64,000 nucleotides of DNA, from the NCBI RefSeq assembly GCF_001591385.1, contig NZ_BCUU01000007.1, positions 1 to 64,000 of the forward strand, in the 5' to 3' direction. Of this stretch, positions 9,347-17,588 are shown in pieces (position 1 is the stretch's first letter; each line of letters begins with the position of its first letter). A program made the position numbers and the translations under genes. This stretch comes from Variovorax soli NBRC 106424 (GTDB lineage Bacteria > Pseudomonadota > Gammaproteobacteria > Burkholderiales > Burkholderiaceae_C). A model generated the notes under the pieces. It saw only the letters and a program-made list of their open reading frames with translations. It ran no database searches and was not told the DNA's origin.

Positions 9347-10383
9347 TCGTTGATTCCCTTGGTGCCGCGGCGGGCCAGGTACTTGTCCCAGTAGAAGTCG
9401 TCGGCGTTGGCCTTGCTCACCACCGACAGGCCGTTGTCCAGGAAGGGCACCGACATCGGGTTGGTGCCGTTGCGCTTGGCATCGTTCATCGGGTCGATGA
9501 GCTGCGGGTTCTTGGCCAGGAACAGCATCATCATGCCCATGTAGCCCTGCATGCCCTGGTTGGGGTTGATGGCGCCGAACACGTCGCCGGACTTGATCAT
9601 GTCCAGGATCTTGGCGTTCACGTCGCAGCACATCACCTTGATGTTCTTCTTGCTCTCGACCTTGGCCTGCGCCGCACCCAGCGCCGAGTTGGCCTCGGGC
9701 ATGAAGAGGGCGCCCAGGTTGGGATTGGCCTGCACCATGGACAGCACCGCCTGGTAGGCCTTGTTCGGGTCCTGGTTGCTGGCCGCGCGGCCTACCTGCT
9801 TCATGCCGGGGTGCTTGGTCTTCATGCGGTTGATGAAGGCGGCGATGCGGCGGTCGTGGTTGTCCTGGCCGGGGTTCTCCAGCACCGCGTACTCGCCCTT
9901 GCCGCCCAGTTCCTTGGCAATGGCGTCGGCGGCCTGGCTGCCTTCGCGGTCGTTGTCGGAGGTGATGAAGGAGGAGCGCTTGGAGTTGGGCGAATCGGCC
10001 GCGAAGGTGACCACCGGGATGCCCATCGCCACCGCGCGGTTGATCGGCTCGATGAAGGGGTCCGGGTTCATCGGGTGCAGCAGGATGCCGGCGGGCTTGC
10101 GTGCCAGCTCCTGCTCGAAGGAGGCCAGCTGCTTGTTCACGTCGTACTCGGGCGTGCCGGAGTAGCGCGTCTTCACGCCCAGTTCGCGGCCGAGCTGCTT
10201 CATCATCTCGTACACCGGGAACCAGTACTCCACGCCCGAGACCATCACGTTCATCACGTACACGTCGGTGGACTTGCCGTGCAGGCCGACCGCGGCCGGC
10301 GCCGCGGATTGCTGGCCGAAGGCACTGGCACCAGCCAGGCCCATGCCCGCTGCCGCAGCGGACTTCAGGAAATTGCGCCTCAT
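9343..10383 (-). CDS. Periplasmic sugar-binding protein (type I fold) with Tat-like signal
   Basis: A 346-residue solute-binding protein. The N-terminus MRRNFLKSAAAAG carries a twin-arginine motif (RRNFLK) followed by a hydrophobic stretch and AFG, so export may be through Tat. The mature part resembles RbsB-type proteins (VYVMNVMVSGVEYW, then DNDREGSQAADAIAKELGG). The ATG at 10383 follows AGAGGAGA. A longer in-frame Met at 10440 would place 19 extra residues before the twin arginine and is less likely. It is the first gene of the five-gene minus unit, facing the kinase gene across 182 bp. Confidence 0.9.
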   Translation of the reverse strand: MRRNFLKSAAAAGMGLAGASAFGQQSAAPAAVGLHGKSTDVYVMNVMVSGVEYWFPVYEMMKQLGRELGVKTRYSGTPEYDVNKQLASFEQELARKPAGILLHPMNPDPFIEPINRAVAMGIPVVTFAADSPNSKRSSFITSDNDREGSQAADAIAKELGGKGEYAVLENPGQDNHDRRIAAFINRMKTKHPGMKQVGRAASNQDPNKAYQAVLSMVQANPNLGALFMPEANSALGAAQAKVESKKNIKVMCCDVNAKILDMIKSGDVFGAINPNQGMQGYMGMMMLFLAKNPQLIDPMNDAKRNGTNPMSVPFLDNGLSVVSKANADDFYWDKYLARRGTKGINE

Positions 10384-10565
10384 CTCTCGTCTCCTCTGGT
10401 TGTGCTGACTGGGGGCGGCGACCGGCTTCGGCCACCGCATGTTCTTGGCTTGCTACGCCACAACAGTTGTTATGACAGGCGGAATGTAATCGCGGCGTGT
10501 TTGCTCAGATACCTAGGGGAAACACCACTGGCAACTCGCGATACCTGCCGCGAAGCTGTTATGAC
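10384..10565. promoter_or_regulatory. Divergent control region with two TGTTATGACA sites
   Basis: This 182-bp gap separates the transport/aldolase unit from the kinase/dehydrogenase/regulator unit. The same 10-mer TGTTATGACA occurs at 10468-10477 and 10557-10566, 89 bp apart; the second copy ends on the first base of the kinase start codon. Each copy is TGT-TATG-ACA, an inverted repeat with GT...AC ends like HutC-family GntR operators. The first copy overlaps another odd-centred inverted repeat, ACAAC-A-GTTGT at 10460-10470. The local GntR/UTRA regulator is the natural candidate to bind both. Binding is inferred. Confidence 0.55.
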
Positions 10566-12050
10566 ATGTTCAGTGATCTCTTCATCGGTATCGACATCGG
10601 ATCCAGCAGCCTGAAGGCGCTGGCCGTCGACGGCGCCAGCGGCCGCGCGGTGGCCGTGGCCCGGCAGGCACTGCCTTATGAACGCCTGGCCGGCGGCGGC
10701 TGCGAGGTGCGCGCGGGCGGCATCGAGGCGGCGCTCGACCAGGTGCTCAGCTCCGTCGTGCAGCAACTCGGGCCGCAGGTGGCGCAGGTGCGGGCGCTGG
10801 CCTGCACCGGCCATGGCGCCGGGCTCTATGCGCTCGATGGCGCGGGCCATCTGGTCCAGGGCCGTGCCGTCGCTTCCACCGACCAGCGCGCACAGGGCCG
10901 TGCCGAAGCATTGGCGAGCGAGCAGGGCCAGCAGCTCTTCGACGAAGCGGGCTGCGCCCCCTGGGCGGGGCAGCCGCTGCTGCTGGCCGCGGAACTGCTG
11001 GGCGCGGATGCCTTCCAGCGCGGCGCGGTGCATCGCGTGCTCTTCGCCAAGGACTACCTCGGCCTGCTGCTGTGCGGCGAACTCGCCACCGATGCGAGCG
11101 ATGCCAGCACGGCCGGCCTGCTGTCGCTCAAAAGCGGCGACTGGTCCGCGCGTGCCATCGCCGCATCGGGCATGGCCGACGTGGGCACGCACAGCTTCGT
11201 GCCGCTGCGCCCGCGCGGCCACGTCATCGGCCAGCTGCTGCCGGCGCGGGCCGCCCGCTGCGGACTGCCCGCGGGCCTGCCGGTGGCCATGGGTGCCATC
11301 GACCTTCTCGCCGCCATGGGCGCCGTGTGCGCGCAGGGCCGCGGACGCGCCGTTTCGGTGCTGGGCACCTGGTGCGTGAACGCGGTGAGCGCCGAGGTGC
11401 GCGAGCCCAAGCCGGCGGTGGGCGCCATCGTCAACTTCGGCGATGCCTCGCAGCGCCTGTACATGGACAACAGCCCCTCGTCGATGGCCAACATCGCCTG
11501 GGCCACCGGCGCGCTGGGCCTGCCCGATGCGCAGGCGCTGCTCGACCTGGCGATGACGGCCCCGCTCGGCGCACACGGCCTGCGCTTCCTGCCCTTCGTC
11601 AACGGCGGCGGGCCGGGCGCGGGCTACGTGGGCCTGCGCAGCCAGCACACGCGCGCCGACCTGGCGCGTGCGGTGGTCGATGCCGTGGCGGCGCTGCATG
11701 CGCGCCAGCTCGGCCGCCTGGCTTCCTGCGGGCTCGATGTGTCGGCACTCACGGTGCTGGGCGGCGGCGCCAGCGACATCCGCCTGGTGCGCCTGCTGGC
11801 CGGCTTTCTGGGCCGTGCGGTGGAGCGCTGCGCCGACGACGAAACCAGCGCCCGCGGCGCCGCGCTGTGCGCCGCGCAGTCGCAAGGCTGGCAGCACGCC
11901 GGCGAGCGGGCCAGCCCGATGCTCGCCCCCTGCGACATCGTCGAGCCCGACCCATCCGCCGCAAACGCCGAGGCCGCATTCATGGCCGGCTTCAAAGAAC
12001 TGATCGACCGCAGCACGGCCACCGCCGCCGCGCGCCACCCCCACCCATGA
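10566..12050 (+). CDS. FGGY-family carbohydrate kinase
   Basis: A 494-residue kinase of the glycerol/xylulose/erythritol kinase superfamily. The N-terminal phosphate-binding loop is GIDIGSSS (8-15). The expected catalytic aspartate is Asp246 in MGAIDLLAAMG, and the second domain carries LGTWCVNAV and LGGGASDIRL. The overall style is closer to L-xylulose and erythritol kinases than to glycerol kinase, judged by eye. The ATG at 10566 lies in the proposed operator. The stop overlaps the dehydrogenase start (ATGA). The likely role is to phosphorylate the imported sugar or polyol; the substrate is undetermined. Confidence 0.88.
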   Translation: MFSDLFIGIDIGSSSLKALAVDGASGRAVAVARQALPYERLAGGGCEVRAGGIEAALDQVLSSVVQQLGPQVAQVRALACTGHGAGLYALDGAGHLVQGRAVASTDQRAQGRAEALASEQGQQLFDEAGCAPWAGQPLLLAAELLGADAFQRGAVHRVLFAKDYLGLLLCGELATDASDASTAGLLSLKSGDWSARAIAASGMADVGTHSFVPLRPRGHVIGQLLPARAARCGLPAGLPVAMGAIDLLAAMGAVCAQGRGRAVSVLGTWCVNAVSAEVREPKPAVGAIVNFGDASQRLYMDNSPSSMANIAWATGALGLPDAQALLDLAMTAPLGAHGLRFLPFVNGGGPGAGYVGLRSQHTRADLARAVVDAVAALHARQLGRLASCGLDVSALTVLGGGASDIRLVRLLAGFLGRAVERCADDETSARGAALCAAQSQGWQHAGERASPMLAPCDIVEPDPSAANAEAAFMAGFKELIDRSTATAAARHPHP

Positions 12051-13801
12051 GCGCCTGGCAACTGCCCTACCTCCGTCCTGCCGCGCTGGCAGGGCGCCAC
12101 TTCTCCACCGTCATCGTCGGCGCCGGCATCAACGGCGTCGGCGTGTTTCGCGACCTGTCGCTGCAGCGCGTGGAATGCCTCCTGATCGACAAGGGCGACT
12201 TCGGCGCGGGCGCCAGCAGCGCGCCCTCGCGCATGATCCACGGCGGCCTGCGCTACCTGGAGAACGGCAGCTTCTCGCTGGTGGCCGAGGCCACGCGCGA
12301 GCGCAACCTGCTCTTGCGCAATGCGCCGCACCTGGTGCGTCCGCTCAAGACGATGGTGCCGTTGTCCAGCCTGTTCGGCGGCCTGGCCAGCAGCGCACTG
12401 CGCTTCTTCGGGCGCAACCCGCCGCAAAAGCGCACGCGCGGCCTGATGGCGGTGGCAGCTGGGCTGATGCTGTACGACCTGCTGGGCCGCGAGGAGCGCG
12501 CGCTGCCGCGGCATCGCATCGAGCGGCTATCAGCTGCGGACCGGCCGCTGTTTCGCGACGCGATCCGCTGGGCCGCCACCTACTTCGACGCCTGGATCAG
12601 CCACCCCGAATGGCTCATGCTCGAGCTCATTGCGGACGCGTGCCGCGACCAGCCGCGCTCGGCCGCGGTGAACTACTGCCGCGCCATCGGCTGCGCCGGC
12701 AACATGCTCACGCTGCGCGACGAGCTCAGCGGCGAGCTGGTGCACGTGACGGCCGACTGCGTGGTCAATGCCGGCGGCGCCTGGCTCGACCGCTGCAGCG
12801 AAGTGCTGGGCGGCGCCGCGCCGCGGGTGATGGGCACCAAGGGCTCGCACCTGGTGCTCGACCACGAGCCGCTGCGCCAGGCACTGGCCGGCCGCATGGC
12901 CTACTTCGAGGCGGTGGACGGGCGCGTGTGCATCGTCTATCCCTTTCTCGGCCGCGTGCTGGTGGGCTCCACCGACATTCCGGTGGAAGACCCCGACCGC
13001 GTCGTCACCGAGCCGCAGGAAGTCGACTACCTGCTCGACGTGCTGCGCGAGCTGTTTCCCAAGCTGCAGTTCGGCCACGACCAGGTGGTCTACACCTACG
13101 TGGGCGTGCGTCCGCTGGCCCGCTCCGACGCTTCGCAGCCGGGGCAGATCTCGCGCGACCACTCGGTGGTGGTCGACCTGCCCGACGCCACCCGCGACAT
13201 TCCGGTCGTGGGCCTGGTCGGCGGCAAGTGGACCACCTTCCGCGCGCTGGCCGAGGAGGCGAGCGACCTGGTGCTGCGCCAGCTGGGTCGCACCCGCACC
13301 GCTTCCACGCGCGACCTGGCCATTGGCGGCGGCGCCGGCTTTCCGGCCGACGAGGCCGCGCGCCAGCAACTGGTGCAGCGCATCGTGGCGAGTTCGAGCC
13401 TGTCCCTGCCGCGGGCCGAGACGCTCGCTGCGCGCTATGGCACCAAGGCGCCGGCGCTGGCGCAGCGGCTGGCGGCATCGGGCGACCGGCCGCTGGTGCA
13501 CGCGCCCGGCTATTCGGCGGCCGAGATCGGCTACCTCTGCCTGGAAACCGGGGTGGTGCACCTGAGCGACCTGGTCATCCGTCGCACGCTGCTGGCCATT
13601 CGCGGCCACGTCGACGACGCGGCGCTGGCCGAGCTGGCCGACGTGGCAACCGACGTGCTGGGCTGGAGCGAGCATCGGCGCGAGCAGGAGTTGCACGACT
13701 GTGCGCGGCTGCTGCGCGAGCGCCACGGCGTGCGGCTGTCGGCCGTGCAGCCGGCAGCCAACGAGCCTTCGGCTTTCGAGGCATCATCGCTGGTTCCATG
13801 A
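12047..13801 (+). CDS. FAD-dependent glycerol-3-phosphate dehydrogenase-like protein (GlpD/EryB type)
   Basis: A 584-residue flavoprotein. The FAD-binding GAGINGVG lies at 25-32, followed by the GlpD hallmark HGGLRYLE and the DAO fold; the C-terminal part resembles the GlpD C-terminal domain. GlpD proteins oxidise glycerol 3-phosphate to dihydroxyacetone phosphate and pass electrons to quinone. EryB, in the same family, oxidises erythritol phosphate. Coupling by ATGA to an FGGY kinase, with a sugar importer alongside, makes a polyol phosphate other than glycerol 3-phosphate likely. Glycerol uptake genes (glpF) are absent here. Its true substrate cannot be decided from sequence. Confidence 0.85.
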   Translation: MSAWQLPYLRPAALAGRHFSTVIVGAGINGVGVFRDLSLQRVECLLIDKGDFGAGASSAPSRMIHGGLRYLENGSFSLVAEATRERNLLLRNAPHLVRPLKTMVPLSSLFGGLASSALRFFGRNPPQKRTRGLMAVAAGLMLYDLLGREERALPRHRIERLSAADRPLFRDAIRWAATYFDAWISHPEWLMLELIADACRDQPRSAAVNYCRAIGCAGNMLTLRDELSGELVHVTADCVVNAGGAWLDRCSEVLGGAAPRVMGTKGSHLVLDHEPLRQALAGRMAYFEAVDGRVCIVYPFLGRVLVGSTDIPVEDPDRVVTEPQEVDYLLDVLRELFPKLQFGHDQVVYTYVGVRPLARSDASQPGQISRDHSVVVDLPDATRDIPVVGLVGGKWTTFRALAEEASDLVLRQLGRTRTASTRDLAIGGGAGFPADEAARQQLVQRIVASSSLSLPRAETLAARYGTKAPALAQRLAASGDRPLVHAPGYSAAEIGYLCLETGVVHLSDLVIRRTLLAIRGHVDDAALAELADVATDVLGWSEHRREQELHDCARLLRERHGVRLSAVQPAANEPSAFEASSLVP

Positions 13802-14634
13802 AGGGGGGATCAAGCCGCATGACCGACGACATCTCCAATTCGCTGGAACCAGGCGCCCTGGAACCCATCGACGACACCGTGACCCGCCCGACCGATCCAC
13901 CACCCGCGCTCGACCGGGATTCCGAATCCCCGCTGTGGGCGCAATTTCGCGACGCACTGCGCATGCGCATCCTCCAGGGCGAGCTGCCGGTGGGCGCCAA
14001 GCTGCCTTCGGAAGCGGAGCTGGGCGAGCAGTACGGCATCTCGCGCATCGTGGTGCGCGAGGCACTGGCCGACCTGGTGCGCAACAACCTCATCTACAAG
14101 ATCAAGGGCCGCGGCGCCTTCGTGTCGGCGCGCGAGCGTGACGAGGACTTCGTCTCCACCGTGCTGGGTTTTTCCGACGAGATGGAGCGCAAGGGCATTA
14201 CGGTGCGCACGCAGGTGCTGTCGCAGGAACTGCGCGCGCCCACCGAGCAGGAAGCCAGCGCGCTGGGCCTGACCGAAGGCATCCAGGTGGTGGCGCTCAA
14301 GCGGCTGCGCAGCGTGGACGGCGAGCTGCGCCTGCTGGTGGAAACCGTGGTGCCGGCCGACCTCGCGCCGGGCCTGCACCGCACGCGCCTGGACGACCGC
14401 TCGCTGTACGACGTGCTGCGCCGCCAGTACGGCCTGCGCCTGGTGCGCGCCGAGCGCTGGATCGATGCGGTGCTGCCCGACGCGCAGACCTGCGAGCTGC
14501 TGGCGCTGCCCCAGCCCGAGCCGCTGCTGCGCATCGAGTCGATCGCCTACGGCGCCAACGGCCGGCCGCTGGAGCATTACCGCGCGCTGCACCGCTGCAA
14601 GTCCAGCCGGCTGCACGTGCAGACGACGACCTGA
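13798..14634 (+). CDS. GntR-family regulator with UTRA ligand domain (HutC subfamily)
   Basis: A 278-residue repressor-type protein. A winged helix at about 45-115 (LPSEAELGEQYGISRIVVREAL) is followed by a UTRA effector-binding domain at about 125-270. The ATG at 13798 overlaps the dehydrogenase stop (ATGA). A second Met at 13819 has a purine-rich ribosome site (AAGGGGGG) and may be the true start, giving 271 residues. The N-terminal 40 residues are acidic and proline-rich. It is last in the plus unit and most likely controls both divergent units in response to a phosphorylated sugar; UTRA domains often bind sugar phosphates. Confidence 0.88.
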   Translation: MKGGSSRMTDDISNSLEPGALEPIDDTVTRPTDPPPALDRDSESPLWAQFRDALRMRILQGELPVGAKLPSEAELGEQYGISRIVVREALADLVRNNLIYKIKGRGAFVSARERDEDFVSTVLGFSDEMERKGITVRTQVLSQELRAPTEQEASALGLTEGIQVVALKRLRSVDGELRLLVETVVPADLAPGLHRTRLDDRSLYDVLRRQYGLRLVRAERWIDAVLPDAQTCELLALPQPEPLLRIESIAYGANGRPLEHYRALHRCKSSRLHVQTTT

Positions 14635-14644
14635 GGGCGCATAA

Positions 14645-14673
14645 AAAAAGAGCGCCGAGTGGGCGCTCTTTTT
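14645..14673. terminator. Bidirectional intrinsic terminator
   Basis: A 12-bp perfect stem (AAAAAGAGCGCC at 14645-14656 with GGCGCTCTTTTT at 14662-14673) closes a 5-base loop. It is flanked by A and T tracts on either side, so it can end transcription of both the GntR gene (+) and the acyl-CoA ligase gene (-). Confidence 0.88.
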
Positions 14674-14692
14674 GCCGGTCCAAGCCTGGCGG

Positions 14693-16327
14693 TCAGGCGT
14701 CCCTCAACTCGCGCCGCAGGATCTTGCCCACGGTGGACTTGGGCAGTGCATCGACGAAGTGCACCGAGCGCGGCACCTTGTAGGCGGTCATCTGCGCGCG
14801 GCAGTGGGCGGTGATGTCGGCCTCCGTCACGGTGCTGCCGGCGGTGCGCACCACGAACAGCTTCACGGCTTCACCGGTCTTCTCGTCGGGCACACCCACG
14901 CAGGCGCATTCGGCCACGCCATCGAGCGCGGTGGCCACGGCCTCGATCTCGTTGGGGTACACGTTGAAGCCCGAGACGATGATCATGTCCTTCTTGCGGT
15001 CCACGATCTTCAGGAAGCCGCGCGTGTCGAACACGGCCACGTCGCCGGTGCGGAAGTAGCCGTCGGCGGTGAAGGCCGAGGCATTGGCTTCCGGCTTTTC
15101 CCAGTAGCCGCGCATCACCTGCGGGCCCTTGACGCAGACCTCGCCGGCCTCGCCCAGCGGCACTTCCTGGTTCTTGTCGTCCAGCAGCTTGATGTCGGTG
15201 GAGGGCAGCGGCAGGCCGGTGGTGGCGGTGAACTCGGCCACGGCCGCCGGGTTGAAGGTGACGATGGGCGAGGTTTCCGACAGGCCGTAGCCTTCGCGGA
15301 TCATCTGGCCGGTGACGGCTTTCCAGCGCTCCGACACCGTCGGCACGATCTGCGAGCCGCCGCCGGCGGCCAGCTTCAGGCGCGACCAGTCGACCTCACG
15401 CAGCTTGGGGTGCATGGTCAGGCCCGCATACAGCGTGTTCACGCCGGTGATGACCGTGGGGCGCGACTGGCGCAGCGTTTCGCAGAAGCCGTCCATGTCG
15501 CGCGGATTGGCCACCAGCCAGTTCTCGGCGCCGATGCTGAAGTAGCTGATGAAGTTCACCATCAGCGCGAAGATGTGATACAGCGGAATGGCCGTGACCA
15601 CGACCTCTTCGCCTTCGCGCCGCGCCGCGGGCATGAACAGCGCGAACTGCGCGCAGTTGGCCAGCAGGTTGCCGTGCGAGAGCGCCGCGCCCTTCGACAG
15701 GCCGGTGGTGCCGCCCGTGTACTGCAGGAAGATCAGGTCGTCCGGGCCGCTCGTGACGGGCGAGAAGGGCAGCGATTCGCCGGCAGCCAGTGCGTCGGCG
15801 ATGCTGATGGCATCGGTCAGGCGCGCATCCGCCGGCGGGCTGGGCAGCTTGCTGTCCGCCGCCAGCCCCAGGCCCGCAGTGACCACGCGGCGCACCGGCG
15901 TCTCGCCGGCGATTTCCGCGAAGATCGGCGTGGAGCCGTTGAAGATCACCAGCGTCTTCGCGTCGGCGTCCTGGAGCTGATGCGCGAGTTCGCGCGGCGT
16001 GTACAGCGGGTTGACGTTCACCTGCACCGCACCGGCGCGCAGGATGCCCAGCATCGCGACCGGAAAGGCCAGGATGTTGGGCGTCATCACCGCCACGCGC
16101 TCGCCCGGCTTCACGCCCTGCGCCTGCAGCCAGGCGGCGAAGTTGCGCGACAGGCGGTCGACCTCGGCATAGCTGAGCGACTGGCCCAGCGAGCGCAGCG
16201 CGGTGTGGCCGGCAAAGCGGACCATCGCGTCTTCCATCATGGCGGTGACGCTGCTGTGGCTGGCGGGCGCGATCTGCGCCGGAATGCCGAATTCGCGGTA
16301 GGTGGCGAGCCAGGGACGTTCTTGCAT
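14693..16327 (-). CDS. fadD: Long-chain fatty-acyl-CoA ligase (AMP-forming), copy 1
   Basis: A 544-residue adenylate-forming enzyme that activates fatty acids to acyl-CoA through an acyl-AMP. Visible motifs are YTGGTTGLSKGA (phosphate loop), GYGLSETSP, YFRTGDVAV and DRKKDMIIVSGFNVYPNE, ending with the catalytic-lysine region KSTVGKILRREL. I start at 16327 (MQERPWLATY) because the second copy in this window (35983) begins at the matching MTDRPWLASY. An in-frame ATG five codons upstream has no ribosome site. It is transcribed away from the AraC-type gene at 16503, which may control it. Confidence 0.92.
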   Translation of the reverse strand: MQERPWLATYREFGIPAQIAPASHSSVTAMMEDAMVRFAGHTALRSLGQSLSYAEVDRLSRNFAAWLQAQGVKPGERVAVMTPNILAFPVAMLGILRAGAVQVNVNPLYTPRELAHQLQDADAKTLVIFNGSTPIFAEIAGETPVRRVVTAGLGLAADSKLPSPPADARLTDAISIADALAAGESLPFSPVTSGPDDLIFLQYTGGTTGLSKGAALSHGNLLANCAQFALFMPAARREGEEVVVTAIPLYHIFALMVNFISYFSIGAENWLVANPRDMDGFCETLRQSRPTVITGVNTLYAGLTMHPKLREVDWSRLKLAAGGGSQIVPTVSERWKAVTGQMIREGYGLSETSPIVTFNPAAVAEFTATTGLPLPSTDIKLLDDKNQEVPLGEAGEVCVKGPQVMRGYWEKPEANASAFTADGYFRTGDVAVFDTRGFLKIVDRKKDMIIVSGFNVYPNEIEAVATALDGVAECACVGVPDEKTGEAVKLFVVRTAGSTVTEADITAHCRAQMTAYKVPRSVHFVDALPKSTVGKILRRELRDA

Positions 16328-16502
16328 GGGCTTGTCTCTCATCTAGTAGTCAAAGCAAATGGGCAGCACTGCGGCAGGCGCTTTCCCGGCACGGACGCCG
16401 CACGAGGGGCGCAGTCTGAATCGGATTCGGTGTTTGCACGAGGTCGGATCGCGCCAAAGGGGGGTGAAAATGCGCCAATTGTATTGACGTGATGCCAGCC
16501 CC

Positions 16503-17573
16503 ATGAATTCGCAGACCGGCGCGATCGTCGGCAAATACGACGACAGCCCCGTGGGGGCGGCCCACGCCATGCTGTCCCTGGCCGCGCTTTTTGCGGAAAT
16601 GCGGGACCAGGGCGTGGGCGCCGAGGCGCTGCTGCGGGGCACGGGCCTGAAGTCGAGCCATCTGGACGACCCGCAGGCGGGCATGTCGCTGGCGCAGAAG
16701 ATCGTCGTGTACGGCAATGCGCTGCAGCTGTCCAGGCGGCCGGACGTGGGCCTGCGCGCGGGCGCCCGCCACCGCCTGAGCGACTTCGGCGTGTATGGCT
16801 ATGCACTGGCCAGCAGCCCGACCTTCGGCGATGCCGTGGCGCTGGGCGTGCGGCATGTGAAGCTGGCCGGCCCGGTGATCGAGAAGCGCTTTCGGGTGCA
16901 GGGCGACACGGCCGTGTTCGAGGGCCGCGACATGCAGGCGCTGGGCGAGCTGCTGCCGCTGGTCACCGAATACTGGTTCAGTTCCGTGCTGCGGCTGGCC
17001 ACCTGCGTGCTGGAGGCGCCGGTGCCTTCGCGCCTGATCCGCCTGCCCTACCCGCGGCCAGCGCACGCGGCGGCGTACGAGCGCGCGTTCGGCTGCCCGG
17101 CGCAGTTCGACACCGGCGTGCTCGAGTGGCATTTCGATGCTGCGGTGCTGAGCGCGCCCTGCCCCAATGCCAACCCCATCACCGCGCAGCTGTGCGCCCA
17201 GATGTGCGAGCGCCTGCTGCGCAGCCTGCCCGACGAATCGGAGCTGGAACGCCGCATCCGCACCGCGTGCTTCAACAGCTGCGGCGACTTTCCCGCGCTG
17301 GAGGACATGGCCCGCAGGCTCGGCCTGTCGGCGCGCACGCTGCAGCGGCGCCTGATGGCGCAGGGCCGCAGCTACCAGGTGCTGGTCGACGAGGTGCGCA
17401 CCACGCTGGCCAGCGAGTACCTCGTGCACACCACGATGTCGGTGGAGGAAGTGGGCCAGCGCCTGGGCTTCTCGGAGGCCACCAACTTCCGCAAGGCGTT
17501 CCGCAAATGGACCGGGCAGGCGCCGGCCGAGTATCGAAGCCTGCATGCGGGCGCGGGTGCCGCCGCCAGCTGA
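16503..17573 (+). CDS. AraC-family transcriptional regulator with arabinose-binding-type sensor domain
   Basis: A 356-residue regulator. Residues about 25-215 form the Arabinose_bd-type sensor fold found in OruR/ArgR-like and lipid-responsive AraC proteins. The C-terminal 90 residues carry the double helix-turn-helix (MARRLGLSARTLQRRL, then VEEVGQRLGFSEATNFRKAFRKWTG). It diverges from the acyl-CoA ligase gene across 175 bp, so fatty-acid-responsive control of that gene is a reasonable guess. Regulators of this domain pair control ester or lipid use in several proteobacteria, as family knowledge. The stop lies in an inverted repeat shared with the uvrA stop. Confidence 0.85.
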   Translation: MNSQTGAIVGKYDDSPVGAAHAMLSLAALFAEMRDQGVGAEALLRGTGLKSSHLDDPQAGMSLAQKIVVYGNALQLSRRPDVGLRAGARHRLSDFGVYGYALASSPTFGDAVALGVRHVKLAGPVIEKRFRVQGDTAVFEGRDMQALGELLPLVTEYWFSSVLRLATCVLEAPVPSRLIRLPYPRPAHAAAYERAFGCPAQFDTGVLEWHFDAAVLSAPCPNANPITAQLCAQMCERLLRSLPDESELERRIRTACFNSCGDFPALEDMARRLGLSARTLQRRLMAQGRSYQVLVDEVRTTLASEYLVHTTMSVEEVGQRLGFSEATNFRKAFRKWTGQAPAEYRSLHAGAGAAAS

Positions 17574-17588
17574 GCGAAGCGCGCGCGC

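Noticed and set aside
12047..13801. Calling the flavoprotein a plain glycerol-3-phosphate dehydrogenase of glycerol use
   Set aside because: There is no glpF or glpR nearby, and it is coupled to a sugar-type importer, an FGGY kinase and an aldolase, so a different polyol phosphate is at least as likely.
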